Positions 44,188 through 53,612 are shown, counted from the first letter of the stretch. The stretch is DNA of 64,000 nucleotides from Clostridium moniliforme (GCF_017873235.1 NZ_JAGGJZ010000002.1:124001-188000); one strand, 5' to 3'. The notes: a model not told the origin generated them from the letters alone. Numbers and translations are program-made.

Positions 44188-45228
44188 ATGGGATATAGGT
44201 TAAAAATCCAAGAAGTTAATGAGTTGTTTAAAGAGCTAAAAAAAGAATACAAAATTTATGCACCAAAAAGATTTAGTAAGCAGGGAAGATATTCAGATAC
44301 TGACATAATAAAGTATGCTGAAATAAACACAGTTGATGAAATAGTGTATGATGAAAAGTCAACATATCCTGCTAAGGAAGTAGTTACTCCAATAAATCAA
44401 ACATTATATTATTTTACAGAAGATGAATTCAGAGAAAGTAAAATTCCTCACAGTAAAAAAATATTAATATTTGCAAGACCTTGTGATATAAATGCACAAG
44501 AGAGACAAGATAAAGTGTATCTAGAAAATGGAAACTTTCAAGATGAATTTTATAAGAGAATGAGAGATAGAGTTAAATTTGTATGCATGGAATGTGTTGA
44601 AGGGTGGGATACATGTTTTTGCACATCTATGGGAAGCAATAAAACAGATAATTATAGTTTAGCCGTTAGATTCTCAAATGATTCAGTATTATTCAATGTA
44701 AACGATGAGGAGTTTAAGGATTACTTTAATGGATCAGAAAAGGAAGATTTTACTTTTGAATTTATAAAAGAAAATAAGACAAAAGTTACTATTCCCGAAA
44801 TAAAGGATAAAGAAGTACTTGAAAAATTAAAGAAACATCCTATGTGGGAAGAATTCAATAAGAGATGTATAGGATGTGGAAGTTGTACAATTGCTTGTAG
44901 TACATGTACTTGTTTTACAACTGTTGACATAGCTTATAGCGAAAATGGAAAAGTTGGTGAAAGAAGAAGAGTTGCAGCATCATGTCACGTAAATGGATTT
45001 GATGAAATGGCTGGAGGACATACTTTCAGAAATACTTTAGGAGACAAGATGAGATATAAAGTACTTCATAAGATTCATGATTATAAAGAAACTTTTGGAG
45101 ATAATCATATGTGTGTTGGCTGTGGAAGATGCACAGATAGATGTCCTGAAAATATTTCAATTACAGCAACAATTGGTAAAGTAGCAAAGGCTGTTGAAGA
45201 AATTTGTGGAGGGGATAGTAATGAGTAA
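44188..45228 (+). CDS. asrA: Anaerobic sulfite reductase subunit A
   Basis: A 346-aa iron-sulfur subunit of the NADH-dependent sulfite reductase that makes sulfide. The C-terminal half has two [4Fe-4S] ferredoxin motifs, CIGCGSCTIACSTCTC (about 230) and CVGCGRCTDRCPEN (about 312), plus an unusual CMECVEGWDTCFC segment near 133. The enzyme is the basis of the black colonies of this group on sulfite media. GGAGG lies upstream of ATG. Its end overlaps asrB by eight bases. Confidence 0.95.
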   Translation: MGYRLKIQEVNELFKELKKEYKIYAPKRFSKQGRYSDTDIIKYAEINTVDEIVYDEKSTYPAKEVVTPINQTLYYFTEDEFRESKIPHSKKILIFARPCDINAQERQDKVYLENGNFQDEFYKRMRDRVKFVCMECVEGWDTCFCTSMGSNKTDNYSLAVRFSNDSVLFNVNDEEFKDYFNGSEKEDFTFEFIKENKTKVTIPEIKDKEVLEKLKKHPMWEEFNKRCIGCGSCTIACSTCTCFTTVDIAYSENGKVGERRRVAASCHVNGFDEMAGGHTFRNTLGDKMRYKVLHKIHDYKETFGDNHMCVGCGRCTDRCPENISITATIGKVAKAVEEICGGDSNE

Positions 45229-46015
45229 TAATATATTAACACCAAAGCCATGTAAAATTCTTAATGTAACAAAAGAAAGCAATTTAGAATATACTTTCAG
45301 AGTAGAAACTGATATAGTTCCAGAACATGGTCAGTTCTTACAATTATCAATACCAAAGTTTGGAGAAGCTCCAATATCAGTTAGTGGCATTGGAGAAGGT
45401 TATTTAGATTTTACTATTCGTGCTGTTGGTAAGGTTACAGATGAAATATTTAAATTAGAACCAGGTGATACATTATTTTTAAGAGGACCATATGGAGTAG
45501 GTTGGCCTGTAGAACAATTTAAAGGAAAAAATGTTATTATAGTTGCTGGTGGTACAGGAGTTGCACCAGTTAGAAGTATAATAAATAAATTCTATAATGA
45601 ACCAAATTACATAGAAAGTTTAAATTTAATATTTGGATTTAAAAATGAAGATGGAATATTATTTAAGCAAGAACTAGAAAAATGGAAAGAAAGATTTAAT
45701 ACAATCTATACTTTAGATTCTGGAGAAAAAGAAGGATGGGAAACTGGATTAGTTACTACTCATTTAGACAAATTACCTATTAAAGATTTTGGAGATAACT
45801 ATGAAGTAATTATAGTTGGACCTCCAGTAATGATGCATTTTACAGCACTAGGTTTCTTAAAACTTGGAGTTTTAGAAGAAAAAATTTGGGTTTCATTTGA
45901 AAGAAAAATGTCTTGTGCAGTTGGAAAATGTGGACACTGCAGAATAGATGAAACTTATGTTTGTCTTGAAGGACCTGTATTTAATTATACTAAGGCAAAA
46001 ACATTGTTAGATTAA
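45221..46015 (+). CDS. asrB: Anaerobic sulfite reductase subunit B
   Basis: A 264-aa FAD/NAD(P)H-binding subunit that delivers electrons from NADH. FAD barrel first, then the NAD-binding segment VIVAGGTGVAPVRSI (about 100-115), and a C-terminal [2Fe-2S]-type cluster CAVGKCGHCRIDETYVC (about 230-246). The start ATG 45221 lies in the asrA end after GGAGGGG. It is homologous to dihydroorotate dehydrogenase electron-transfer subunits. Middle gene of asrABC. Confidence 0.95.
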   Translation: MSNNILTPKPCKILNVTKESNLEYTFRVETDIVPEHGQFLQLSIPKFGEAPISVSGIGEGYLDFTIRAVGKVTDEIFKLEPGDTLFLRGPYGVGWPVEQFKGKNVIIVAGGTGVAPVRSIINKFYNEPNYIESLNLIFGFKNEDGILFKQELEKWKERFNTIYTLDSGEKEGWETGLVTTHLDKLPIKDFGDNYEVIIVGPPVMMHFTALGFLKLGVLEEKIWVSFERKMSCAVGKCGHCRIDETYVCLEGPVFNYTKAKTLLD

Positions 46016-46030
46016 AAAGGAGTGTTATAT

Positions 46031-47080
46031 ATGAATCATGATATAGATATTAAAAAGGTAAGAACTAATTGCTTCCGTCAATCTAAGGTTCCTGGAGAAT
46101 TTATGTTTCAAATGCGTGTACCTGGTGGAACAACAAATGCTAAGTATTTAGGAACTGTTCAAGAAATAGCAGAAAAATGGGGAAATGGAACATTTCATAT
46201 AGGAATGAGACAAACTTTTAATATTCCTGGAATTAAGTATGAAAATATAGATAAAGTAAATGCTTTTGTTAAAGGGTATTTAAAAGAAGTTGAAGTTGAA
46301 GAATGTAATTGTGATATGGAAGTTGATGATAATGGATATCCAACAATTGGTGCAAGAAATATTATGGCTTGTATAGGTAATACTCATTGTATAAAAGGAA
46401 ATGTAAATACAAAAGAATTGGCAAAGAAGATAGAAAATTTAATTTTTCCTTCACCATATCATATAAAAGTATCTGTATCTGGATGTCCAAATGATTGCGG
46501 AAAAGGTCACTTCCAAGACTTTGGAGTAATTGGACAAGCAAGAATGGAATACCATCCAGAAAGATGTATTGGTTGTGGAGCTTGTGTTAGAGCTTGTGAA
46601 CATCATGCTACTAGAGTACTAAGCTTAAATAGTAGAGGAACAATTGATAAGGATGCTTGCTGTTGTGTTGGTTGCGGAGAATGTGTTCTTGCATGTCCAG
46701 CAAGTGCTTGGACAAGAAAACCAGAAAAATTCTACAGAATAGTTATAGGTGGAAGAACAGGAAAGCAAACTCCAAGAATGGGGAAAACATTCATTAATTT
46801 TGCTACAGAAGAAGTAGTTCTTGGAATATTTGCTAACTGGCAAAAGTTCTCTGCATGGGCACTAGATTATAAACCAGAATATTTACACGGTGGACATTTA
46901 ATAGATAGAGCTGGATACCATAAGTTTAAAGAAATAATTTTAGATGGAGTAAAATTAAATCCAGAAGCTTTAGTTGCTGAAAATATATTCTGGGCAGAAA
47001 CAGAATATAGATCAAACTTTAATGTTAAACCAATTGGAATGCATAAAAGTATAGAAACAACTAGAAAAATTAGAGAATAA
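46031..47080 (+). CDS. asrC: Anaerobic sulfite reductase catalytic subunit C
   Basis: A 349-aa siroheme sulfite reductase subunit. The siroheme-[4Fe-4S] ligands are Cys114/Cys120 (ACIGNTHCIKG) and Cys152/Cys156 (SGCPNDCGKG). Two added ferredoxin clusters follow: Cys179, 182, 185, 189 and Cys212, 215, 218, 222. The ATG at 46031 has AAGGAGTG upstream; the in-frame TTG at 46022 is rejected. It is 15 bp after asrB. It reduces sulfite to sulfide with six electrons. Confidence 0.96.
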   Translation: MNHDIDIKKVRTNCFRQSKVPGEFMFQMRVPGGTTNAKYLGTVQEIAEKWGNGTFHIGMRQTFNIPGIKYENIDKVNAFVKGYLKEVEVEECNCDMEVDDNGYPTIGARNIMACIGNTHCIKGNVNTKELAKKIENLIFPSPYHIKVSVSGCPNDCGKGHFQDFGVIGQARMEYHPERCIGCGACVRACEHHATRVLSLNSRGTIDKDACCCVGCGECVLACPASAWTRKPEKFYRIVIGGRTGKQTPRMGKTFINFATEEVVLGIFANWQKFSAWALDYKPEYLHGGHLIDRAGYHKFKEIILDGVKLNPEALVAENIFWAETEYRSNFNVKPIGMHKSIETTRKIRE

Positions 47081-47100
47081 AAATATTATGGAAAAAATAT

Positions 47101-47150
47101 ACCCTATAGAGTAAAACTTTAATGAAAAGATTACTCTGTAGGGTTTTCTA
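47101..47150. terminator. Terminator after asrC, probably bidirectional
   Basis: Stem ACCCTATAGAGTAA against TTACTCTGTAGGGT (one G-U) with T-rich flanks on both strands; it lies between asrC and the convergent permease-partner gene. Confidence 0.8.
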
Positions 47151-47162
47151 TTTATATAAATA

Positions 47163-47912
47163 TTATCTCAAGGCGCCAGGATAAAGATAAGCATTTTTAG
47201 GTTTTGCTATTGGCGTTATTTCTTTTACAATTATTATTGGTTCACCATCTTTTCCTAATGTTATTTTTCCATGTACATTAAACCAATGATTTGCCTTTAA
47301 TTTATAAGAATCTTTAAATTCACATTTTGGTCCAGCAACTTGAAGATCTGCAACACAGCAAGTCATAATCTCTCGACCTAAAACAAATTCATTTTTTGAT
47401 AAAGTTTTATCCCTATATATAAAACCATCAATAGAGATATTTTTATCTTTATAAGAATCAGGATTTGCAAATATTTTTCCTAAAATATCAAGGTAATTAG
47501 AATCATTTAACTTTAATGTATTAGAATCTGCATTGTTTGAAATAGCTTCATTATCTAATCTATAAATTTTATCAAAATTTTTATTTTCATAGTTATAGGA
47601 ATCTTGTATTATTTTATCGTTTCTTTTAACTGTTAACCATTTATTTAAAGAATAGATTGAAAATGCAGTAATTAAAATAAAAAATACTAAAATTCCCTTA
47701 AAAATTCCTTTTCTGATATATACATCAAAAATATTAAGAAATTCATTAATAGTAAGGGCAATAAAAGTAACTAATGCAAAAATAACATATTTATTCATCC
47801 TAGGATTTAGAAATAATGAAATATTATCAGTATATAACAAATAGAAAAAGAAAATTGAAATAATCAGTAAAATTATAAAACCTATAAAATTTAATATATT
47901 AAATCTTTTCAA
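47163..47912 (-). CDS. TIGR03943-family (YcgQ-like) membrane protein
   Basis: A 249-aa protein with three N-terminal hydrophobic helices (about 8-110) and an extracytoplasmic soluble domain of about 110 residues containing REIMTCCVADLQVAGPKC, a cysteine cluster that could bind metal. The C-terminus ends in YLYPG. It is the partner of the COG0701-type permease upstream, with a four-base overlap. This pair commonly lies next to COG0523 GTPases in zinc-type regulons. Transport role inferred, substrate unknown. Confidence 0.82.
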   Translation of the reverse strand: MKRFNILNFIGFIILLIISIFFFYLLYTDNISLFLNPRMNKYVIFALVTFIALTINEFLNIFDVYIRKGIFKGILVFFILITAFSIYSLNKWLTVKRNDKIIQDSYNYENKNFDKIYRLDNEAISNNADSNTLKLNDSNYLDILGKIFANPDSYKDKNISIDGFIYRDKTLSKNEFVLGREIMTCCVADLQVAGPKCEFKDSYKLKANHWFNVHGKITLGKDGEPIIIVKEITPIAKPKNAYLYPGALR

Positions 47913-48823
47913 AGCTGTAATCCTCCAATAATATTAAATAGGAATGTTGTAATAATGGTTGTTATTAAAATATAAAGTGAAAGCTTTATAACAAATTTAA
48001 CTTTAAAGTTACCTAACAGCATTAAAAGATTTTTTATATCTAGCATTGGACCAAGTACTAAGAAAGATAATATAGAACCTGTTGTAAATTTACCTATGAA
48101 AGTACTTGCAATAAATGCATCTGCCTCTGAACATACGGATAATGTAAAGGCTAAGAAAATCATAACTATTATTGAAAGGAAGGGACTTCCTCCAAAAGAT
48201 GTAAGAATTTCTTTTGGTATAAGAACTTTAAATAAAGTTGAAATAAAGGCACCAAATATTAAGTATTTAGATACGCTAAATAATTCTATTGTTGTATGAT
48301 TTAATACTAATCTAATTTTAGAAAAATTATTAAAAGTAACTTCGTCGCAACCACAAGTACATTTTTCATAATATGAAACTTCTTTATCTCTAATAGGTAA
48401 TGGATAATTTTTTTGAGTTTTATGTATTATTAAGCCAATAATTATGGAATTTAATATTCCAAAAAGAGTTCTAAATATAAAAATGCTGTGATTAGTTGCA
48501 AAAGCATAGTAAGTTGACATAATTACTATTGGATTAACAATTGGAACAGAAAGCATAAAAGTAATTGCAATTGATAAAGGGACACCTTTATTTATTAATT
48601 TTTTAGTTATTGGAATAATTGCACATTCACATACTGGAAAAATAATTCCTAATAGTGAAGTGAAAAATAATGCTAAAAAAATATTTTTTGGAATAATTTT
48701 TGCAATAAAGTTTTCTGAAATAAATAATTGTATAAAAGAAGATATTAATGAGCCAAGTAATATAAAGGGGATTGCTTCTAATAATATCCCAATAAAAATA
48801 GTCATAATATTATTAAATATCAT
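47909..48823 (-). CDS. COG0701-type permease (YcgR-like)
   Basis: A 304-aa membrane protein with about eight hydrophobic segments. The first half holds FPVCECAIIPITKKL, the Cys-containing membrane signature of the family. A cytoplasmic loop has KCTCGCDE, a likely metal ligand site. A second half repeats the fold around CSEADAFIAST. It overlaps the neighbouring genes by four bases on each side. I infer metal or small-molecule transport in the zinc-type operon; no direct evidence of substrate. Confidence 0.82.
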   Translation of the reverse strand: MIFNNIMTIFIGILLEAIPFILLGSLISSFIQLFISENFIAKIIPKNIFLALFFTSLLGIIFPVCECAIIPITKKLINKGVPLSIAITFMLSVPIVNPIVIMSTYYAFATNHSIFIFRTLFGILNSIIIGLIIHKTQKNYPLPIRDKEVSYYEKCTCGCDEVTFNNFSKIRLVLNHTTIELFSVSKYLIFGAFISTLFKVLIPKEILTSFGGSPFLSIIVMIFLAFTLSVCSEADAFIASTFIGKFTTGSILSFLVLGPMLDIKNLLMLLGNFKVKFVIKLSLYILITTIITTFLFNIIGGLQL

Positions 48824-49467
48824 CTTTGTATCTCCTTTGAATCTTTAGTTAGTATTTGTAAAATAGTAAAAAAATCTTTATAAAATAAAGAAGATTTTTG
48901 TATTTTAGAATTTAAGTTAGATACTGATTCAAAGTCTATAATATAAGCTTTTCTATTTAATAATTTAATAGTTTTCTTTATATTATTTAAGCTTTCATAA
49001 CTAACTTTAGATTTATTATTAATTAAAATTATATTTCCATGCTTTATAGGTGAAATTATAATACTTCCCATATTATTAAGATATATAGGAAATAATTTAC
49101 TATCAATAATATTTACGATTTCTTTTATTTTAAAAACCCTTTTAAAATCTTTTGAATTTACCATAGTTAAAAGTTCGTTTAAATCCCTACTTCCATTAAA
49201 CTCTATAATTATTCTATTAGGATGATACTTTCTCCTAAAATAATTTAATAATTTAAAATTAATTTCTTTTGTTGGAGGAAAGTATTCAATTGCAATATTA
49301 GAATCTAATGAATATTTTTCATCTATTTTTCCTTCTCCATTTTCAAAAAGAAGAATTACTATTTTTTCACTTTTTATTAAAGTTTTAGAGAGTAAAGAAT
49401 TTATAAATGTAGTTTTTCCACAATCTAAAAAGCCTGTAACCAGTTCAATGTTAGTTTTATTAAACAT
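48820..49467 (-). CDS. Short CobW-like GTPase domain
   Basis: A 215-aa protein with Walker A GFLDCGKTT (residues 12-20; canonical CobW has GFLGAGKTT) and ILLFENGEGKID. The CxCC metal-binding motif and the C-terminal CobW_C domain of the family are both missing; only the GTPase half remains. Because the stop coincides with the permease start and no frameshift is evident, it looks like a genuinely shortened gene. It lies three bases after the full-length CobW. It may form a heteromer with it. Confidence 0.75.
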   Translation of the reverse strand: MFNKTNIELVTGFLDCGKTTFINSLLSKTLIKSEKIVILLFENGEGKIDEKYSLDSNIAIEYFPPTKEINFKLLNYFRRKYHPNRIIIEFNGSRDLNELLTMVNSKDFKRVFKIKEIVNIIDSKLFPIYLNNMGSIIISPIKHGNIILINNKSKVSYESLNNIKKTIKLLNRKAYIIDFESVSNLNSKIQKSSLFYKDFFTILQILTKDSKEIQR

Positions 49468-49470
49468 AAA

Positions 49471-50430
49471 TTAAGATTCTCCTAAAAATAATTCTTTTAA
49501 TTTATCTTTATTTAATTTGCATCCTATAATGCAAATTTTACCCTCTTTTTCGTAATTAGCCTTCTGTATAGATAGTTCATCTGGAATAAAATTAAATTGC
49601 ATAAAATGGTTGTTAGTACACTTTAAAAAGCCTTTAGCTATTAATACAGTTCCATAATTTTTATCTTTTAGTTTAGAAATTATAGCAGTTATGTTTTCTT
49701 CAGTAAATATTCTTGAAGTGCTTAAACTTAATGTTTGAAAAGAGGATAATGTTTTCTTTGTTAATGATTTTTTAGTAATTTTAAAATTACTAAATTTAAT
49801 AGGTTGATTTATAGGTTTAAAATTTTTATTGTTAGCATTTAATGTGATAGGGGAGATATTATTTAAATCTAACTCATCTAAAGATGTAATAATTTTTATC
49901 TTTTTATTTAAATTTATAATTTTTTCTTTAATGTCAGCTAATTCTTTTTTATTTAAAAAGTCACTTCTACTTATTAATATTATCTTTGCATTGGCTATTT
50001 GATTTACATAAAAATCACTAAAATTATTTAAGTAAACATTAAATTTAAGGGGATTTACTACTGTTATAATCAAATTTAATTCAACTAAGTCCTTTAAATC
50101 ATCCTTTTTATATATCTCTATTATTTCAGAAAGTTTTGCAACTCCAGAAGGCTCTATTAATATTCTGTTAGGCTTGTACATATCAATTATATCTTTAATA
50201 GCTTTAGTAAAATCACTAGAAACACTACAGCATATGCACCCTGCATTAATTTCTTTTATCTTTATAGATGAATCCTTTAACATATCTCCATCAATACCAA
50301 TATCTCCAAATTCATTTTCTATAAGAACAATTTTTTCCTTATTATAATTTTTATTATTTAATAGTTTATTGATTAATGTAGTTTTACCAGCTCCTAAAAA
50401 TCCAGAAAATATATCTATTTTGGTTTTCAT
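49471..50430 (-). CDS. CobW/COG0523 GTP-binding metal chaperone
   Basis: A 319-aa G3E GTPase with Walker A GFLGAGKTTL (Lys16), the signature metal motif CICC (Cys65, Cys67, Cys68), the guanine-specificity-type segment SRSD, and a C-terminal CobW_C domain (about 225-319). The family loads metals, often Zn under zinc starvation (YciC/ZagA type). The ATG at 50430 has AAGGAG upstream; an in-frame ATG at 50451 lacks spacing. It is the first gene of the four-gene operon. Confidence 0.9.
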   Translation of the reverse strand: MKTKIDIFSGFLGAGKTTLINKLLNNKNYNKEKIVLIENEFGDIGIDGDMLKDSSIKIKEINAGCICCSVSSDFTKAIKDIIDMYKPNRILIEPSGVAKLSEIIEIYKKDDLKDLVELNLIITVVNPLKFNVYLNNFSDFYVNQIANAKIILISRSDFLNKKELADIKEKIINLNKKIKIITSLDELDLNNISPITLNANNKNFKPINQPIKFSNFKITKKSLTKKTLSSFQTLSLSTSRIFTEENITAIISKLKDKNYGTVLIAKGFLKCTNNHFMQFNFIPDELSIQKANYEKEGKICIIGCKLNKDKLKELFLGES

Positions 50431-50461
50431 ATATTTAAATCTCCTTTTCATATAAAATATA

Positions 50462-50521
50462 AATGCAATTCATTTGCATTAACATAAAATATATATACCA
50501 TAAATGCAAATAAGGTGCAAT
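50462..50521 (-). promoter_or_regulatory. Promoter and repeated operator-like sites of the CobW-permease operon
   Basis: On the minus strand TTGCAC (50520-50515), 17-bp spacer and TATATA (50497-50492) form a promoter. A perfect inverted repeat AATGCAA-N5-TTGCATT lies at 50462-50480, downstream of the -10. A second, imperfect copy (50503-50521, right arm five of seven bases) overlaps the -35. The spacing is 41 bp, four helical turns. A Fur-family (Zur-like) repressor is the natural suspect. Confidence 0.6.
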
Positions 50522-50548
50522 TACAAAAATATTAAAATAATTTAATAT

Positions 50549-50584
50549 AAAAAGAGCTACCCTAAAATTTAAGATAGCTCTAAA
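50549..50584 (-). terminator. Intrinsic terminator of the SdpI-like gene
   Basis: On the minus strand AGAGCTATCTTA pairs with TAGGGTAGCTCT with one mismatch, followed by TTTTTATATT. Confidence 0.75.
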
Positions 50585-50594
50585 AATATTTTAT

Positions 50595-50957
50595 CTATGA
50601 TTTAAATTTACCTAAGTCATCAAAATTTTCTTTAAGTTCTTTATCTACAACTACTAAAGGAATAAACATACATGTAAGTGAAACAATTAAACATATAATT
50701 GAAACTAATTCATTATTAAAGGTTAAAGCACTCTTTAATGCAAATGTAAAAGCAAAAGAAAATGTTCCAAATATTAACCAAAGCTTACCAAGATGGTTAT
50801 TTGCAAAATCCCAAGTTTCTTTTGTTTTCATTGAGAGTGATGTTCTATAACCGTAAAATTCATTAATTTTTTTTGGTGGATCAAAAATTAATATTAATCC
50901 AAAAATTATCATTGATAAAGGAATTAAAATGTCAATTAAATTGCTTATAATATTCAT
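50595..50957 (-). CDS. SdpI-family small membrane protein, copy 2
   Basis: A 120-aa, three-helix protein with the SdpI/YhfL signature GYRTSLSMKTKETWDFANNHLGKLW, closely matching copy 1 at 42.9 kb. The ATG at 50957 follows GAGGGGGG; the in-frame start at 50981 covers this site. No toxin gene is adjacent. It may respond to membrane stress or give immunity to a peptide made elsewhere. It lies upstream of the divergent recQ gene. Confidence 0.8.
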   Translation of the reverse strand: MNIISNLIDILIPLSMIIFGLILIFDPPKKINEFYGYRTSLSMKTKETWDFANNHLGKLWLIFGTFSFAFTFALKSALTFNNELVSIICLIVSLTCMFIPLVVVDKELKENFDDLGKFKS

Positions 50958-51226
50958 AAAATTTCCCCCCTCAGCTAACAAGAAATCGTTTTCTATTATA
51001 TTTATATTATACCATTAAATAGTAAGAAAGGTTTATAATATTAAATCAATATGTTAGTGTTTTTTACTTTTTTATAATTATAAATTTTGATTTATTATTT
51101 AAAAAATTTTTTTAATAATAGAGTTTTATAGAGATTAAGTGGAAATAATTATATAAGCATAAAAGAAAATATAAATAAAAATAATGTATAATAATATTAA
51201 GAAAAAAGGAAAGAGAGTAAAGTTAT

Positions 51227-52990
51227 ATGAATAATACTCAAAGAGCTTATTATGCCCTTAAAAAGTTTTATGGGTATGAAAGTTTTAGAGAAGGACAACT
51301 AGATATTATAAATACAATTTTAAATAAAAGAGATGTTTTTTGCCTTATGCCAACAGGTGGAGGCAAGTCTATATGTTACCAGATACCTGCAATTATATTT
51401 AATGGTATAACATTAGTTATTTCACCTCTTATTTCTCTTATGAAGGATCAAGTAGACTCCTTAAAAGAAAATGGTATACCTTCAGTTTATATAAATAGCA
51501 CTTTAAAAAATGAAGAAATAAAAGAAATTTTAAAGGATGCAACTTTAGGTCTTTATAAACTTATATATATAGCACCAGAAAGATTAGAATCAGATTATTT
51601 TAAAAATATGATTAAAGGTTTAAATATTTCTCAAATTGTCATAGATGAAGCCCATTGTGTTTCAGAATGGGGACATGATTTTAGAAAAAGCTATAGATAT
51701 ATAAAACCCTTTTATGAAAGCTTAAATACTAGACCCATTATATCTTCTTTTACAGCTACTGCAACAGAAGAAGTAAGGAAAGATTCAATAAATCTTTTAG
51801 GACTTAAGGAGCCTTATATATTTTTAGGAGATATAAATAGAAGTAACTTAAATATAAATGTACTTAAAGAGGTGGATAAAGAAGAGGAACTTAAAGATAT
51901 AATAAGATCCCATGAAGGGGAATCAGGAATTGTTTATTGTATTTCAAGAAAAGAAGTTGAAATAATTTATGCTAGGTTAAAGGATTTAGGATATAGTGTT
52001 TTAAAATATCATGGAGGAATGAAGGATTCTGAAAAAGAACAATCACAAGAAGAGTTTCTATTTGAGAAAAAGGATGTAATGATAGCAACTAATGCTTTTG
52101 GAATGGGAATTGATAAATCAAATATAAGATTTATAGTACATACAACTATTCCAAAAAATTTAGAATGTTATTACCAAGAAATTGGTAGAGGGGGAAGAGA
52201 TTCTGAAAACTGTGATTGCTATCTTTTTTATTCTAGAGATGATATAAGGAGAGTTGAGTTTTTAATAAATAAAAGCAGTGGAATAAACAGACGAGAAATA
52301 GCCCTTAGAAAGCTTCAAGCTATGGTTGATTATGCAGAAAGTAATAGTTGTTATAGAGAATTTTTATTAAAATATTTTGGCAATAAATATATAAGTAGTT
52401 TTTGCAATAACTGTTCAATATGTTTAAATAATGATGAAATTCAGGATTTTACAAGGGAAGCACAAATAATTTTATCTACAGTATTTAGAACTAGAGAAAA
52501 GTTTGGAATTTCTGTTCTAATTGATATTTTAAGGGGAGTAAAGGGACCAAAGATAATTCAATATAAATTAGATAAGGTTACTACATTTTCCCTTATGAAA
52601 GAGTTTAGTTCTAAATTTATTAGAGATTTTATTAAAAATTTATTGAATTTAGGGTATGTTGAATTAAAGCCAGGAACTTATTCAATGCTTATTTTAAATA
52701 ATAGATCAATGAAGGTTTTAAAATCAGAAGAGAAGGTCTTTATGAAAATTGAAAAAATGGAAGATGAAATATTAAATAAAGATGTTTATAATGCCTTAAA
52801 GTCTTGGAGAAAAATAAAGGCGACAAAAGAAAACATAAGACCTTATATAATATTTTCAGATTCTAGCTTAATTGAAATTGCAAATAAAAAACCAAATACA
52901 AAAGAAGAACTTATGAATATAAGAGGGATGGGGGAAAAGAAACTTGAAAGATATGGGGATGAAATTTTAAAAATAGTACAATCATTTTAA
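51227..52990 (+). CDS. recQ: RecQ-family ATP-dependent DNA helicase
   Basis: A 587-aa superfamily 2 helicase acting in recombination repair. Motif I is PTGGGKSICYQIPA (about 40-53), motif II DEAHCVSEWGHDFR (about 140-153), motif VI GRGGRDSENC (about 325). Zinc-binding cysteines occur at CYREFLLKYFG and CNNCSIC. A winged-helix segment and a C-terminal HRDC-like hairpin (NIRGMGEKKLERYG) follow. Length is near 600 aa as usual. AAAGGAAAG lies before ATG. No LexA box was recognised in the 246-bp upstream gap. Confidence 0.93.
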   Translation: MNNTQRAYYALKKFYGYESFREGQLDIINTILNKRDVFCLMPTGGGKSICYQIPAIIFNGITLVISPLISLMKDQVDSLKENGIPSVYINSTLKNEEIKEILKDATLGLYKLIYIAPERLESDYFKNMIKGLNISQIVIDEAHCVSEWGHDFRKSYRYIKPFYESLNTRPIISSFTATATEEVRKDSINLLGLKEPYIFLGDINRSNLNINVLKEVDKEEELKDIIRSHEGESGIVYCISRKEVEIIYARLKDLGYSVLKYHGGMKDSEKEQSQEEFLFEKKDVMIATNAFGMGIDKSNIRFIVHTTIPKNLECYYQEIGRGGRDSENCDCYLFYSRDDIRRVEFLINKSSGINRREIALRKLQAMVDYAESNSCYREFLLKYFGNKYISSFCNNCSICLNNDEIQDFTREAQIILSTVFRTREKFGISVLIDILRGVKGPKIIQYKLDKVTTFSLMKEFSSKFIRDFIKNLLNLGYVELKPGTYSMLILNNRSMKVLKSEEKVFMKIEKMEDEILNKDVYNALKSWRKIKATKENIRPYIIFSDSSLIEIANKKPNTKEELMNIRGMGEKKLERYGDEILKIVQSF

Positions 52991-53104
52991 AATATAATAA
53001 TAGTCTTAATTTACAAAATATGGTATAATCAATAGGAAATTGTTTACAAATAAAAAGAAAAGGTAATAATTAATTATAAATATTAAAATTAAGGAGGAAT
53101 TATT

Positions 53105-53455
53105 ATGGGAGCTGAAGTTAAAGAAAATATTAGTTTAGACATACTTGATAAAATTGACATAAGGGTAGGGACTATTAAATTAGTAGAGGATATTGCAAAA
53201 TCAAAGAAATTAGTTAAACTTACTGTTGATTTTGGAAGTTTTACTAGAACTATATTAGTAGGTATGAAAGGTGAGAGAGATAATCCTAAAGAAATTGAAG
53301 GACAGCAAGCTTTATTTATTGTAAATTTACCACCTAAAAAGATGGCTGGTGAAATATCAGAAGGAATGCTTTTTGATATAGGATATCAAGATGGAATTAT
53401 TCCGGTGTTAGCTCAACCTGAAAAGCCTGTACCAAATGGAACAAGAGTTGGATAA
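53105..53455 (+). CDS. csaA: CsaA-type tRNA-binding-domain protein
   Basis: A 116-aa OB-fold protein (EMAP-II/tRNA-binding domain) with DIRVGTIKLVEDI at the start, LVGMKGERDNPKEIEGQQALFIVNLPPKKMAGEISEGM in separate pieces, and an end typical of CsaA. In B. subtilis CsaA has export-related chaperone activity and binds tRNA-like structures. AAGGAGG lies upstream of ATG. It follows recQ after 114 bp. An alternative reading is a free-standing copy of the MetG C-terminal domain. Confidence 0.8.
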   Translation: MGAEVKENISLDILDKIDIRVGTIKLVEDIAKSKKLVKLTVDFGSFTRTILVGMKGERDNPKEIEGQQALFIVNLPPKKMAGEISEGMLFDIGYQDGIIPVLAQPEKPVPNGTRVG

Positions 53456-53612
53456 AAATTTTTAAAAATAATATATATTAGGCAAAATAATAAACTTATA
53501 ACTTTAATGAGTTAGTTTTAAGTAGTTTTTAAAGAGGACTTTGAAAATACAAGTAAAAGTAAAGTTATTTTTCAAAATATAATACTTTATCCCAAATAGT
53601 AGATTATTATTA

